DNA of 30,134 bases from the IMG/VR virus record IMGVR_UViG_3300035145_000338, positions 1-30,134 of that record. One strand, 5' to 3'. Shown piece by piece: positions 9,051-16,892 of this stretch; position 1 is the first letter of the stretch; the number at the start of each line of letters is the position of its first letter. Under the pieces are notes generated by a model. It did not search any database. It worked only from the letters and a program-made list of their open reading frames with translations, and was not told the origin of the DNA. Made by a program: the position numbers and the translations under genes. This DNA comes from a virus.

Positions 9051-9977
9051 TTATTTCAGCCACTTATCTTGTCCTCTTAGGTTCATTAATAACCTACCGG
9101 GATGAATATTACTTATTCTAATCTTGGCGTTCCGTAGGAGTGCGCCCTTTCTTTTTCTTGTTCTTGCAATAATGTACTCCTGTACACCTAACTTAGAACT
9201 CAGAATAGCATATTCGATAGCAGCATAAATATAATCTTCGAAAAGTTTGTTTACTGAAACCTTTGAATCATCTCCATTTTCCATACCATCAGACACGTAC
9301 TCGAGTATAACTAAGTTGTTACCCACGCTTGAACTGAAGTTTATAACTCCTGCCTTTTTATCAATCGTGAATGTAGGATTAGCATTAGCAGTCTCAGTAT
9401 TTAAACCAAACCTTGCGCCAACCTCAAAATCAAAATACCAAGAACCATCAACGTTGTATCCGGGCATCCCGTTAAACTGTGCGTTGTTTTGGTCTAAGTA
9501 AATACTTTGTTTAGTCCCTGTGATTCTGTCATAGTCGATATGAGAAAACTCAGGTCTTAAAATATTACCATCTATATCGAATAGTATTCTACCTGTATTA
9601 TCCTGCAGATATGCGTTTGATGTTTGTGTTTGTACGTTCTCACTAAGAGGATATAGAACACCATCTTTATACATAGATATTCTCACCCAATTGACATAGT
9701 CAGAGGGTAGTACATATCTGAGGTTTTCTGTAACGTTTAATTCTAACACCTTTATTTCTTTAAAGGCATCATAGTTTAGTTCTTGTATAGCACGCTTTGC
9801 GTGAAACAAAACCTTAAATCTTTCTTCGTTGTTTATCAGATTATGATTGCCGGCATACATCAACATAAAGTTGTTGACGATGTCGTACAGGCTGACGTAT
9901 TGGTATGAACCCCAATTAGAATCTTCAGGCGTTTGCCCGCTATTCTCGTAATACTGATATTGTGATATATATGCCAT
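9051..9977 (-). CDS. Head-tail connector / tail tubular-like protein
   Basis: The 308-residue protein starts MAYISQYQYYENSGQTPEDS. Around residues 30-75 it has helices with YDIVNNFMLMY, FHAKRAIQELNYDAFKEIK and a conserved-looking strand LRYVLPSDYVNWVRISMYKD (about 87-106). This layout (two helices, then V/LPxDYVxWxRI) is what I know from the tail tube A / adaptor proteins of podoviruses (T7 gp11 or P22 gp4 class), which sit between portal and nozzle. The C-terminal part ends with basic helices (ARTRKRKGALLRNAKIRISN). Its start codon shares one base with the stop of the preceding gene (9977), and the following large tail gene begins immediately after it, so the three are translated as one unit. 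Family assignment is from pattern memory and gene order. Confidence 0.7.
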   Translation of the reverse strand: MAYISQYQYYENSGQTPEDSNWGSYQYVSLYDIVNNFMLMYAGNHNLINNEERFKVLFHAKRAIQELNYDAFKEIKVLELNVTENLRYVLPSDYVNWVRISMYKDGVLYPLSENVQTQTSNAYLQDNTGRILFDIDGNILRPEFSHIDYDRITGTKQSIYLDQNNAQFNGMPGYNVDGSWYFDFEVGARFGLNTETANANPTFTIDKKAGVINFSSSVGNNLVILEYVSDGMENGDDSKVSVNKLFEDYIYAAIEYAILSSKLGVQEYIIARTRKRKGALLRNAKIRISNIHPGRLLMNLRGQDKWLK

Positions 9978-10930
9978 TATGATTGTTCTTGGTTATTTTG
10001 TGTTTCTTCTCCCTGAGCAAACTGATAAACCTGACCCTCTCTAATTGACACACCTGCGTACTGTAATATCTTTAAAACCAAGTCTGCTTCAGAATCTAAT
10101 GCTAATTCAAAGTCTTGGAAATCGGGTTGAGATGGGTCATATACCGGCTCACCATTAGTTAATGATACAAATGTCCAATTAGGGTCTTTTGGATATCTTA
10201 TATACTGACACATTACTCGTCCAATAGAATTAACAGATTCAGGGAATACATTCATTATGCTGCCTTCCGTAGTGTAAGCAGGGAATGTGGTATTGGGAGA
10301 TGTTAGATGAGAATTGTTTAACATAGTAATCTTACTATGAGTTACCTTTTCTACCTCATTCATTCTTGTGCCTTTTCTGTATATAGCATATGGTAAACCA
10401 ATAGCATTAATTACCGATGCAGATACAGTTAATTCATTAGCATTATCTACAGATAAAACGTTAACATACTGAACTCCTGAGTTCTCAACTGCTACTATAT
10501 CTCCTACCTGAACATCTACGGTGAAATCTGCTGCAGAGTCAATCAATTTATTTTGACCACCAACAGTACCTGTGGTTATTCCTTCATCTAATACGGTATC
10601 ATAAATCAATACCTTATTTAATAAGTAGTAATCACTACCTGTTGTAGTTGGTGATGGTGTGAAATATATATTATCACTCTGATTATACAAACCTGCAGAA
10701 ACAGAGAAAATATTCAACTCCTCTTCAATACCCTTCGTTATATCCGCAAGCCCTGTACCTGAGGTACGAGCATTCTCTTTATTAATCTGATAGTTGTACT
10801 GATAAAAATAACTTTCAAACAAATCCAACTGAGCCTGCTTAGCGAATAAGTTAAAGTCCGATGGCGATAAGTATCCGTAGTTATTTTTATTTAGCACAGA
10901 CAGAACTGTATTTCTTACTGTGTTTATCAT
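9977..10930 (-). CDS. Head-tail connector / neck ring-like protein
   Basis: The protein has 317 residues from the ATG at 10930 (MINTVRNTVLSVLNKNNYGY). A longer frame from 10999 is rejected because it would run through a terminator and a promoter. The N-terminus has LSPSDFNLFAKQAQLDLFE (residues 21-39), a helix I recall from neck or connector proteins of crAss-like and marine podoviruses. A beta-rich insertion at about 115-190 (VQVGDIVAVENSGVQYVNVL and neighbours) looks like a small separate domain, and the C-terminus is Q/E-rich (AQGEETQNNQEQS). It is the first gene of the neck-tail unit: a strong terminator ends the previous unit at 10956-10988 and a -7 element lies 14 bases upstream of the start. 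I infer a ring below the portal; the exact position in the neck is unknown. Confidence 0.7.
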   Translation of the reverse strand: MINTVRNTVLSVLNKNNYGYLSPSDFNLFAKQAQLDLFESYFYQYNYQINKENARTSGTGLADITKGIEEELNIFSVSAGLYNQSDNIYFTPSPTTTGSDYYLLNKVLIYDTVLDEGITTGTVGGQNKLIDSAADFTVDVQVGDIVAVENSGVQYVNVLSVDNANELTVSASVINAIGLPYAIYRKGTRMNEVEKVTHSKITMLNNSHLTSPNTTFPAYTTEGSIMNVFPESVNSIGRVMCQYIRYPKDPNWTFVSLTNGEPVYDPSQPDFQDFELALDSEADLVLKILQYAGVSIREGQVYQFAQGEETQNNQEQS

Positions 10931-10944
10931 CGTAAACTTTTTTA

Positions 10945-10952
10945 CAAAGATA
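10945..10952 (-). promoter_or_regulatory. Bacteroidetes-type -7 promoter element of neck-tail unit
   Basis: The minus strand reads TATCTTTG (consensus TAxxTTTG), placed three bases after the T-run of the terminator at 10956-10988 and 14 bases before the ATG at 10930. A TTG -33 element is not apparent, because the terminator hairpin fills that region. The order terminator, promoter, start is what a new transcription unit should look like. Confidence 0.6.
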
Positions 10953-10955
10953 AGT

Positions 10956-10988
10956 AAAAAAAAAGAGGGGTCTAAAAACAGACCCCTC
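10956..10988 (-). terminator. Rho-independent terminator
   Basis: On the minus strand a perfect 9-bp stem GAGGGGTCT/AGACCCCTC with a six-base loop (GTTTTT) is followed directly by nine T residues. It lies 23 bases downstream of the stop codon of the conserved gene ending at 11012 and separates it from the neck-tail unit. Confidence 0.9.
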
Positions 10989-11011
10989 TCATAACCCATA
11001 ATAAGGTTTGG

Positions 11012-11760
11012 TTAATCCAACATTTTTTCAAGCAGCTTAAGACTCTCAATACCATCGTCACTTGATAAGAATGACGACACTAAGTAGTAAGGGTCTTCAC
11101 CATAAGGTACTACAAGCATTCTTGTTTTATTAGAACTTGTGTTATACCAAACCTCTTTTTTGTTTTTTCTAAATGTAAGGAGATTGTTCTCGAAGAAACT
11201 ATGAACCTTAGACTGTAGCTTTAGCATAGGGTCATTAAGTACGTTTAAGAAATCTTCAGGCTCTCTCTTAGCGTAAACCAAGATATCTCTTTTTAATTCC
11301 GCAGTTGACATCTTAGATGTGTCACCACCGAATAAAACTCTTGAAACACTTTCAATCATTTCCAAGTCAAGACTTCTTGCCTCAATAAGCGCATCAACCT
11401 CTAAGTTTAGGTTTTCTACAACTTGTGCAGCATCCTTCTCATCATCAACCTCCACGAATCTTTTGCCATTCAATGGATGATAACTTAAGAACTCCTGAAG
11501 TACAGGATTAGTTCTTGGAACTTGCAACATACCATCAATAAAGATTACAGGGTCTAATATGGCATTGCCATCCTGCTCGTCCTCAAAGGGGCTCTTTTGG
11601 TTTCTTGCGTATCTAAGCGCTCTGTTAGTGTTTGATGCCTCATCAAAATACATTAATGGGAATCTACGTGAGTTACGTGTTGGCAGCGTGTAAGATAAAG
11701 GGGCTGCATCCCTCGTTAATTTGTAGACACGGTCTACTGACTTTACTGTTTTTTTTCATA
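11012..11760 (-). CDS. Conserved phage protein next to capsid, apparent homopolymer frameshift(s)
   Basis: The uninterrupted part (11012-11653, from MYFDEASNTNRAL) encodes 213 residues. Upstream DNA also reads as protein: from the ATG at 11760, MKK then TVKSVDRVYKLTRDA, then APLSYTLPTRNSRRFPL leads straight into MYFDEA, giving about 248 residues. This needs single bases removed from the A8 run (11750-11757) and the C5 run (minus strand, 11700-11704). As written, an in-frame ATG at 11710 (MQPPLSYTLP) could also serve. The protein is charged and helical, with no domain or membrane segment that I can name. The extended N-terminus matches my memory of a conserved protein beside the capsid gene in marine phages. 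It lies between the terminators at 11780 and 10956, so it may be expressed weakly by read-through. A head completion or decoration role is possible. Confidence 0.65.
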
Positions 11761-11779
11761 ATTAGATATTATTAAAATT

Positions 11780-11814
11780 AAAAAAAGGGAGAGTGTCTTT
11801 GAAGACACTCCCCC
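11780..11814 (-). terminator. Strong terminator after the major capsid gene, built on the 17-bp repeat
   Basis: The minus strand reads GGGGGAGTGTCT, TCAA, AGACACTCTCCC, then seven T. The 8-bp stem GAGTGTCT/AGACACTC carries three more G-C pairs beyond a one-base bulge. It starts 13 bases after the capsid stop codon. Positions 11793-11809 are copy 2 of the dispersed near-palindrome. A strong stop here fits a capsid message made in excess. Confidence 0.9.
11793..11809 (-). repeat. 17-bp dispersed near-palindrome, copy 2 (terminator stem)
   Basis: An exact copy of AGTGTCTTCAAAGACAC on the minus strand. It forms the upper stem and the loop of the capsid terminator, and here the stem is lengthened by flanking G-C pairs that the other copies lack. 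Confidence 0.85.
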
Positions 11815-11827
11815 AATATTAAACCTC

Positions 11828-13267
11828 TTATTCTGAGAACAAGAAGAAGTTGTTTGCACCAAGGGTACATACCGCTCTTTCAGAAAGGAAGTGTACTTCC
11901 ATTGCATCAAGGTCGCTATTCATTGCACCACCCGCTGAACCTGTAATCCAAGTTTTGTAACGTCTGTCTTCAGTTTCAGAAGCACGGTAGCGAACGTGTA
12001 AGAATGGTCTCTTAGCGTTCTTACCAAGGATTTGGTCATAAACAGAAGTAGAACCTGCAGGAACTAACAATCCGCTTACTTTACCTGAACCGGCTGCATC
12101 TGACATACCACCACGCATTGTAGGGTCGTTCAAGTATTTCCAATCAGACTTGTAGAAGTCATATCCTCTACGGAAACCTGTGAAACCTAAGTTCAACGCC
12201 ATATCCTTGTCGTTGTCAAACAAACCGAAAGATGCGAAGTTAGCAGCACCTGTTGAACTGTAACCGTTCAATCCTGCCAACATATCATCAATTGCAAAAG
12301 AGAACTCTCTGTCAATGAACAATACGTTTTCTTCGATAGCACCTTGCTTATCCAAACGAGAAACGATAGTATCAAACTCAGTCAATGATTCAGGGTATCC
12401 ACCGCCCCAAACATTACCACGGTTTTCTACTGCGTAGAATACACCTTCAGAACCTTTGTTACCAACTTGGTCGTTAACTGATTGTGTTGCAGCACCTGAA
12501 CCTGCTTCAGCAGGAACTGCTTCAATCATTGCAGTCTCCAAGTAATCGTCAAAACGAAGTCTTGTTTCGTGCTCTGATTTCAAATACCATAGGTATCCGC
12601 TTGCACCGTTTTCAGTTGTTACCTCAACCCATCCGATTTGAGCCATATCAGAACCTGATACTGCATACTTATCTTTGATGATGATTGGTGAGTTCTCGAA
12701 GATTTCATCGTCAGCTTCCAAAGAACCTTCCATACCACGAACTCCTTTTTTGAATTCAGAACCGTAGATGAAGATGCTCACAACTGCTGAACTTGCAAAT
12801 GCCTGCCCTGCTGCTTCGTAGTAAGCTACGTCAATAGTACCTGCAGATGTGTCAACATCAACAACGATACCTTTGTTAGAGCCTGAACCTGCGTTGTCAG
12901 AAACCATAATGGTTTGACCTTTACGTACTGCAATACCATTTGTGCCCGGAGACAAAGTGTCGTTTACAGTAATAGTAGCCGTTAGGTCACCTGCTGCACC
13001 TGCAGAAGCACAGTTTACATATTTAGTGTGTAGTCTTCCTTGCTCAGCCCATTTGATAAGGTCAGAGTTAGAAGGCATTTCCGCACCTACCATTCTTAAG
13101 AAAGAAGAGATAGTACGGTTACCATATCTCTCAAACTCTTTCTCGTAAGTATCAGGTAGATACTGATTCAAGAAATCAAAGTTTGTGATATAGTTAGTCG
13201 ATAAAGGGACTTGCTCAGCGCTTGGCTGCAATGCGAATCCCGGAGTAGGGTTTACTTGTCCTGCCAT
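11828..13267 (-). CDS. Major capsid protein
   Basis: The 479-residue protein (start MAGQVNPTPGFALQPSAEQV) has the size and context of the ~490-residue HK97-fold capsid proteins of crAss-like and marine podoviruses. Visible parts are an N-terminal arm, a helix with YEKEFERYGNRTISSFLRMV (about 40-59), a beta-rich insertion (about 80-165) that looks like an added surface domain, and a body with FDDYLETAMIEAVP and ALNLGFTGFRRGYDFYKSDW. It follows the scaffold gene by 22 bases with an A-rich leader (TTTTAAAAAAAGAAAAAA) in place of a Shine-Dalgarno site, as is normal for Bacteroidetes. It is followed by the strongest terminator of the window. The DNA is visibly less AT-rich than its neighbours, as expected for a very highly expressed gene. 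No enzyme motif is present. Confidence 0.85.
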   Translation of the reverse strand: MAGQVNPTPGFALQPSAEQVPLSTNYITNFDFLNQYLPDTYEKEFERYGNRTISSFLRMVGAEMPSNSDLIKWAEQGRLHTKYVNCASAGAAGDLTATITVNDTLSPGTNGIAVRKGQTIMVSDNAGSGSNKGIVVDVDTSAGTIDVAYYEAAGQAFASSAVVSIFIYGSEFKKGVRGMEGSLEADDEIFENSPIIIKDKYAVSGSDMAQIGWVEVTTENGASGYLWYLKSEHETRLRFDDYLETAMIEAVPAEAGSGAATQSVNDQVGNKGSEGVFYAVENRGNVWGGGYPESLTEFDTIVSRLDKQGAIEENVLFIDREFSFAIDDMLAGLNGYSSTGAANFASFGLFDNDKDMALNLGFTGFRRGYDFYKSDWKYLNDPTMRGGMSDAAGSGKVSGLLVPAGSTSVYDQILGKNAKRPFLHVRYRASETEDRRYKTWITGSAGGAMNSDLDAMEVHFLSERAVCTLGANNFFLFSE

Positions 13268-13288
13268 TTTTTTCTTTTTTTAAAACTT

Positions 13289-14407
13289 TTATTTTTTACT
13301 TTTTATCCGTAAGCCTTTCCCTGATGTAGGGTTAACGGCTCTAATTTGCATTCCCCCCTTGTTTGTTACTTCCGGTGCTCTACGTGTTGTCATATTGACA
13401 TTTTTAGTTTGACGTATTACATCTTCTGTTGCAACTGATTTGCCTTGCTCATAAAAGAACTTAGCAAACTTTTCAGGGTTCATTGCGATGGCTAATGACT
13501 TATGGTATCCAACTGCATCTTTAAGTAGCCCATCTTCGTCCAAGAACTTTTGAATAAAGTTCGCAGGATTTTCTTGAGCACTCTTCAATTCATTTGCATC
13601 ACCCGGAGAGTAGATTACCTTCTTGTCTTCATCAATAGCAAACTCAAAACCTTTGAATTCACTTCCGAACACTTCGTTAGTTTTCTGCATAAACCAATCG
13701 GTTTTACGCTTGGCCTCTTCCTCATAAGTGGTCGCCTGTTGTACATACTGCTTGTAGTCCTCTAAAGCTTTTTTATCTTCCTCAGAAATAGAACTCCCGC
13801 TTGACTCAAGAGGAATTCTGTATTTTTCTTTCTCAGACTCAAAGTATTCTTTGGCCTTAGCAATATCCTTTTTCTTTTTTAATCTAATTTTCTTTACTGC
13901 GGTCTCGTCATCGAGTTCTTCATCATAAGAATAGTCCTCCATTAGAGCATCTATATCTTCTTCATCAAGACCCTTTTCAGTAGCCATTAGATATTCTTTA
14001 AGAAGTTTATCAGGATTTACAGCATCAAGGTCTCTGTTTAGTTTAGAGAAATCCTCGAACCCTCGTCCTGTTTCCTTCTTATATTTCAAATAAGTAGCCA
14101 CATCTTCAGGTAGCGGTTCAGACTCTTCTCGTGCCTGAAACAAATCCTGTACCGAAGTGATTTCCTTATCGTACTTCTTTTTAATAAATGAAAGAACGTC
14201 ATCCTCACTTAACTCTGAGGATTGAGTTTCTGTGGTTTGTGCATTTTCTGCATCAACCTTATTATCGTCAACTTCTGAGTTTACTTGTTCTGTTGAACTG
14301 TCAACTTCTGAGTTTACTTCTTGCTCGTGTTTTTCAAGCAGTTCGTTTTCAACTTCTTGAACCGACTTCTGCTCGATGCCATCAATGGCTCTTACCTTTA
14401 ATTCCAT
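13289..14407 (-). CDS. Probable scaffolding protein
   Basis: The 372-residue protein is strongly charged. The first ~75 residues are acidic and low-complexity (EVDSSTEQVNSEVDDNKVDA), followed by long predicted helices rich in E, K, D and A (about 85-260) and a basic C-terminus (RAVNPTSGKGLRIKSKK). A helical acidic protein with a basic tail directly before the capsid gene is the standard picture of a phage scaffold, in which the basic C-terminus binds capsid subunits during prohead assembly. I see no protease triad. It starts 47 bases after the portal stop with a TAxxTTTG element in the gap, so capsid and scaffold may be transcribed together from their own promoter. Identity rests on composition and gene order. 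Confidence 0.75.
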   Translation of the reverse strand: MELKVRAIDGIEQKSVQEVENELLEKHEQEVNSEVDSSTEQVNSEVDDNKVDAENAQTTETQSSELSEDDVLSFIKKKYDKEITSVQDLFQAREESEPLPEDVATYLKYKKETGRGFEDFSKLNRDLDAVNPDKLLKEYLMATEKGLDEEDIDALMEDYSYDEELDDETAVKKIRLKKKKDIAKAKEYFESEKEKYRIPLESSGSSISEEDKKALEDYKQYVQQATTYEEEAKRKTDWFMQKTNEVFGSEFKGFEFAIDEDKKVIYSPGDANELKSAQENPANFIQKFLDEDGLLKDAVGYHKSLAIAMNPEKFAKFFYEQGKSVATEDVIRQTKNVNMTTRRAPEVTNKGGMQIRAVNPTSGKGLRIKSKK

Positions 14408-14426
14408 ATGAGTTTAATTTAAGTTA

Positions 14427-14434
14427 CAAATTTA
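14427..14434 (-). promoter_or_regulatory. Bacteroidetes-type -7 promoter element of scaffold-capsid unit
   Basis: The minus strand reads TAAATTTG (TAxxTTTG), 19 bases before the ATG at 14407 in the 46-base portal-scaffold gap. No clear -33 TTG is visible, and the gap is very AT-rich, so a chance match is possible. Position favours a real promoter for the scaffold and capsid pair. Confidence 0.45.
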
Positions 14435-14453
14435 ATATAAAAAATTTAGACAT

Positions 14454-16892
14454 TTATCGAGGTGAGAACTCAGCTAAATCAAAACCATCTAAGCTATCCT
14501 CGTTTGATTCGAAGTTCATCGGAGGAAGGTTGTTCTTTCTCTGATTAATAAGCTTTGATTGCTCTGTATTCTGCTGACTAATCCTTTGCGACTTAGCCTT
14601 TTCTCTTTCTTTCTCACGCTCCTGTAAAGCGCTAACTTCCATACCACGTAGCTGCATATTGATTCCAAACTCTTTATCCATAAGAATAGACTTAAGTTCT
14701 GCCTCTTGCTGCAGCTTCATAATTTGGTTCTGAATCTCTGACTGTTGAATCTGTATCTTAGCCTGAGTTTCCATTTCTATTTTCTTCATTGCCAACTGAG
14801 CAGCAATCTCTTGAGATTTTAATTGTTGTTGAGATTGCATTGCTTGCTTCTGCATTTGCATCTGCTCTTCTCTATCCTGCTTAGCTTTACGCTTCACTTT
14901 CAAGAGTTGGTTAGCAAGCTTAATGTTTTTAATCTCTCTAATATCAATAGCATCCTCAAGGTTAATGTCACCTTTAGATAATGCCATTTGAATATTCTGC
15001 TCAAGTTGTGCCTTCTCTTCTTCGTCAGGTGCTACCTCAATAAAGATTCCGAAATCATAAATATATAAGTCCTTAATATCATTAAGAATGCTTACGTTGT
15101 ACTTTCCAATCTTATTTGCAAAATCATCTGCAAAGTCGGAATACTCTAATATATCACCAATCCTATATGTTAATGCCTCAGAAAGACTTCTAAACATATA
15201 CAAGCTACCATCAAGAATGTGACGTGTTGCAGTATTAGAATTCAAGGCTGCTAACTTCTGTAAACCAACTAACGAGTTAGGGTCAGGCATACTGCCATCT
15301 CTCGCTTCATTTAAGCCTGTTACAGAGCGTATCATATTTAAGTAATGGTTATAGTTACCTATAAGCATTTGTGTCTTAGATGCCCCCGAATTAGATGTTA
15401 ACTGTGTAATAGGAACTCTTGCATTGTTAAACTCACCATCCTGAGTATAAGACCTACCAACAACAGAACCTGTTTGGAAGTACAGTCTCAATGCATCTTC
15501 AGGATTGTAGGCGTTACCCGTACCAAGGTCTACCTCGTTCAAGCCATCAGCATCTATGAATACACCATCAGGAACTACCTTAGCAATAACCTGTTGTAAT
15601 TTGAGGTGTGTAATCTGAATTAAGTCAGCGAATGGTATCATCCTTCTAACTAAAGATTCAATAACACCTTTATACATTCTTGGCGCTACTGCCACATAGT
15701 TTGGCAATGCGTGTTGAGATGATGATTTTGGTCTAACCATATTCTCGGCCAACTCCCACTTCAATAAGTAGTTAGTTCCCATAACCATCACACCATCATA
15801 CCATACATCAATGGTCTTTTCTATTTTCTCAAAGTTATTCTCATCCATCATTTCTTGTGGTGGATTGAAGGTGTCATCCTTTTGAATAACTCTTGTTGCT
15901 CCTGTATCCTCATTAATCTTTTTCTTATAGACCATCTTCTTGGTGGTCTTATAATTAAAGTACATTAGGGTTACAGTATCTCTGTAGAATATATCATTAT
16001 CATAATACTGAGCAGTATTATAATAGTCGTACCAACTTTGCCCACTCTTTGCAATCTCTTCTAACTGCTCCTTGGTTAGAGTTGGGTCAATCTTAGTTAG
16101 TTCTGTAATAGGAAGTGTTTTAATCTCACCCCAATAGAAACAATCCTTAAAATGTGGGTCTTCTGTGTAGCTATATACAACATTAGCAGGGTCAACATAC
16201 TTAACCTCTACACCTGCTCCGGGAAGGAACTCGTGTTTAGCGACGGCAATACCTAACACAGTTAAATCATAGTCAAGACGTTTTCTTAAGTCTATATACT
16301 TGTTCTCTTCAAGAATAGTATTGATAGCCTCTTCTTCCGCTATTTCAATAGCAGGCTTGTAATTGAGTTGCATATATAAGGACAACTCTTCATCTGACTT
16401 AGGAAGTTCTTCAGGCTCTATAGTAAATGGATTAGCGCCCGTCTTTTCTTGAATAACCTCTAACATAGGTTTCGCAAGCATCTGACCTTCAATCATATCC
16501 TGATACTTACTTCTCTTAGATTGAGACATAGCATCTTGAGCATAAGCCTTAACCTTGAATAACCTATCGGACATCCCATTGACTACAATGTCCACGAACT
16601 TAGGAAGAATAGGTACAGGAGTCCAATCCAAATTTAGATAAGACAAGTCACCGTTAATTGCTAATTCGTTTTTATATTTACCAACAGGTTGTTCGCCACG
16701 TGCATATAGTCTTAACCTATGGAAGTTTCTCCATTGGTCATAGAATCTACATTGTGTCCCGTCCTTTTTGAACCACTCATACTGAATGGCCTGCCCGATT
16801 TGTAAACCGAAAGCATCTGATGCTTTTTCTGCATCAGAAACAAATTGACTTGGAAACCCTGTCGATGTTATGTTTACCTTAACATCTTTCAT
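14454..16892 (-). CDS. Portal protein
   Basis: The 812-residue protein lies between large terminase and scaffold. The N-terminal part has YARGEQPVGKYKNELAING (about 63-81) and PKFVDIVVNGMSDRLFKVK (about 96-114), patterns I know from the large portals of crAss-like and marine podoviruses. The middle has YVAVAPRMYKGVIESLVRRM (about 396-415) and a stem-like helix around DLIQITHLKLQQVIAKVVPD. From about residue 640 to 780 there is a long Q/E/K-rich helix (EEQMQMQKQAMQSQQQL), expected to form the barrel crown inside the capsid. At 812 residues it is longer than typical portals, which fits a long barrel. Its ATG overlaps the terminase stop as ATGA, showing translational coupling. Confidence 0.85.
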   Translation of the reverse strand: MKDVKVNITSTGFPSQFVSDAEKASDAFGLQIGQAIQYEWFKKDGTQCRFYDQWRNFHRLRLYARGEQPVGKYKNELAINGDLSYLNLDWTPVPILPKFVDIVVNGMSDRLFKVKAYAQDAMSQSKRSKYQDMIEGQMLAKPMLEVIQEKTGANPFTIEPEELPKSDEELSLYMQLNYKPAIEIAEEEAINTILEENKYIDLRKRLDYDLTVLGIAVAKHEFLPGAGVEVKYVDPANVVYSYTEDPHFKDCFYWGEIKTLPITELTKIDPTLTKEQLEEIAKSGQSWYDYYNTAQYYDNDIFYRDTVTLMYFNYKTTKKMVYKKKINEDTGATRVIQKDDTFNPPQEMMDENNFEKIEKTIDVWYDGVMVMGTNYLLKWELAENMVRPKSSSQHALPNYVAVAPRMYKGVIESLVRRMIPFADLIQITHLKLQQVIAKVVPDGVFIDADGLNEVDLGTGNAYNPEDALRLYFQTGSVVGRSYTQDGEFNNARVPITQLTSNSGASKTQMLIGNYNHYLNMIRSVTGLNEARDGSMPDPNSLVGLQKLAALNSNTATRHILDGSLYMFRSLSEALTYRIGDILEYSDFADDFANKIGKYNVSILNDIKDLYIYDFGIFIEVAPDEEEKAQLEQNIQMALSKGDINLEDAIDIREIKNIKLANQLLKVKRKAKQDREEQMQMQKQAMQSQQQLKSQEIAAQLAMKKIEMETQAKIQIQQSEIQNQIMKLQQEAELKSILMDKEFGINMQLRGMEVSALQEREKEREKAKSQRISQQNTEQSKLINQRKNNLPPMNFESNEDSLDGFDLAEFSPR

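Noticed and set aside
10931-10999. N-terminal extension of the neck protein starting at an ATG at 10999 (MGYERGLFLDPSFF)
   Set aside because: It would translate through a strong terminator hairpin and the -7 element; the ATG at 10930 follows both and gives a protein-like N-terminus.
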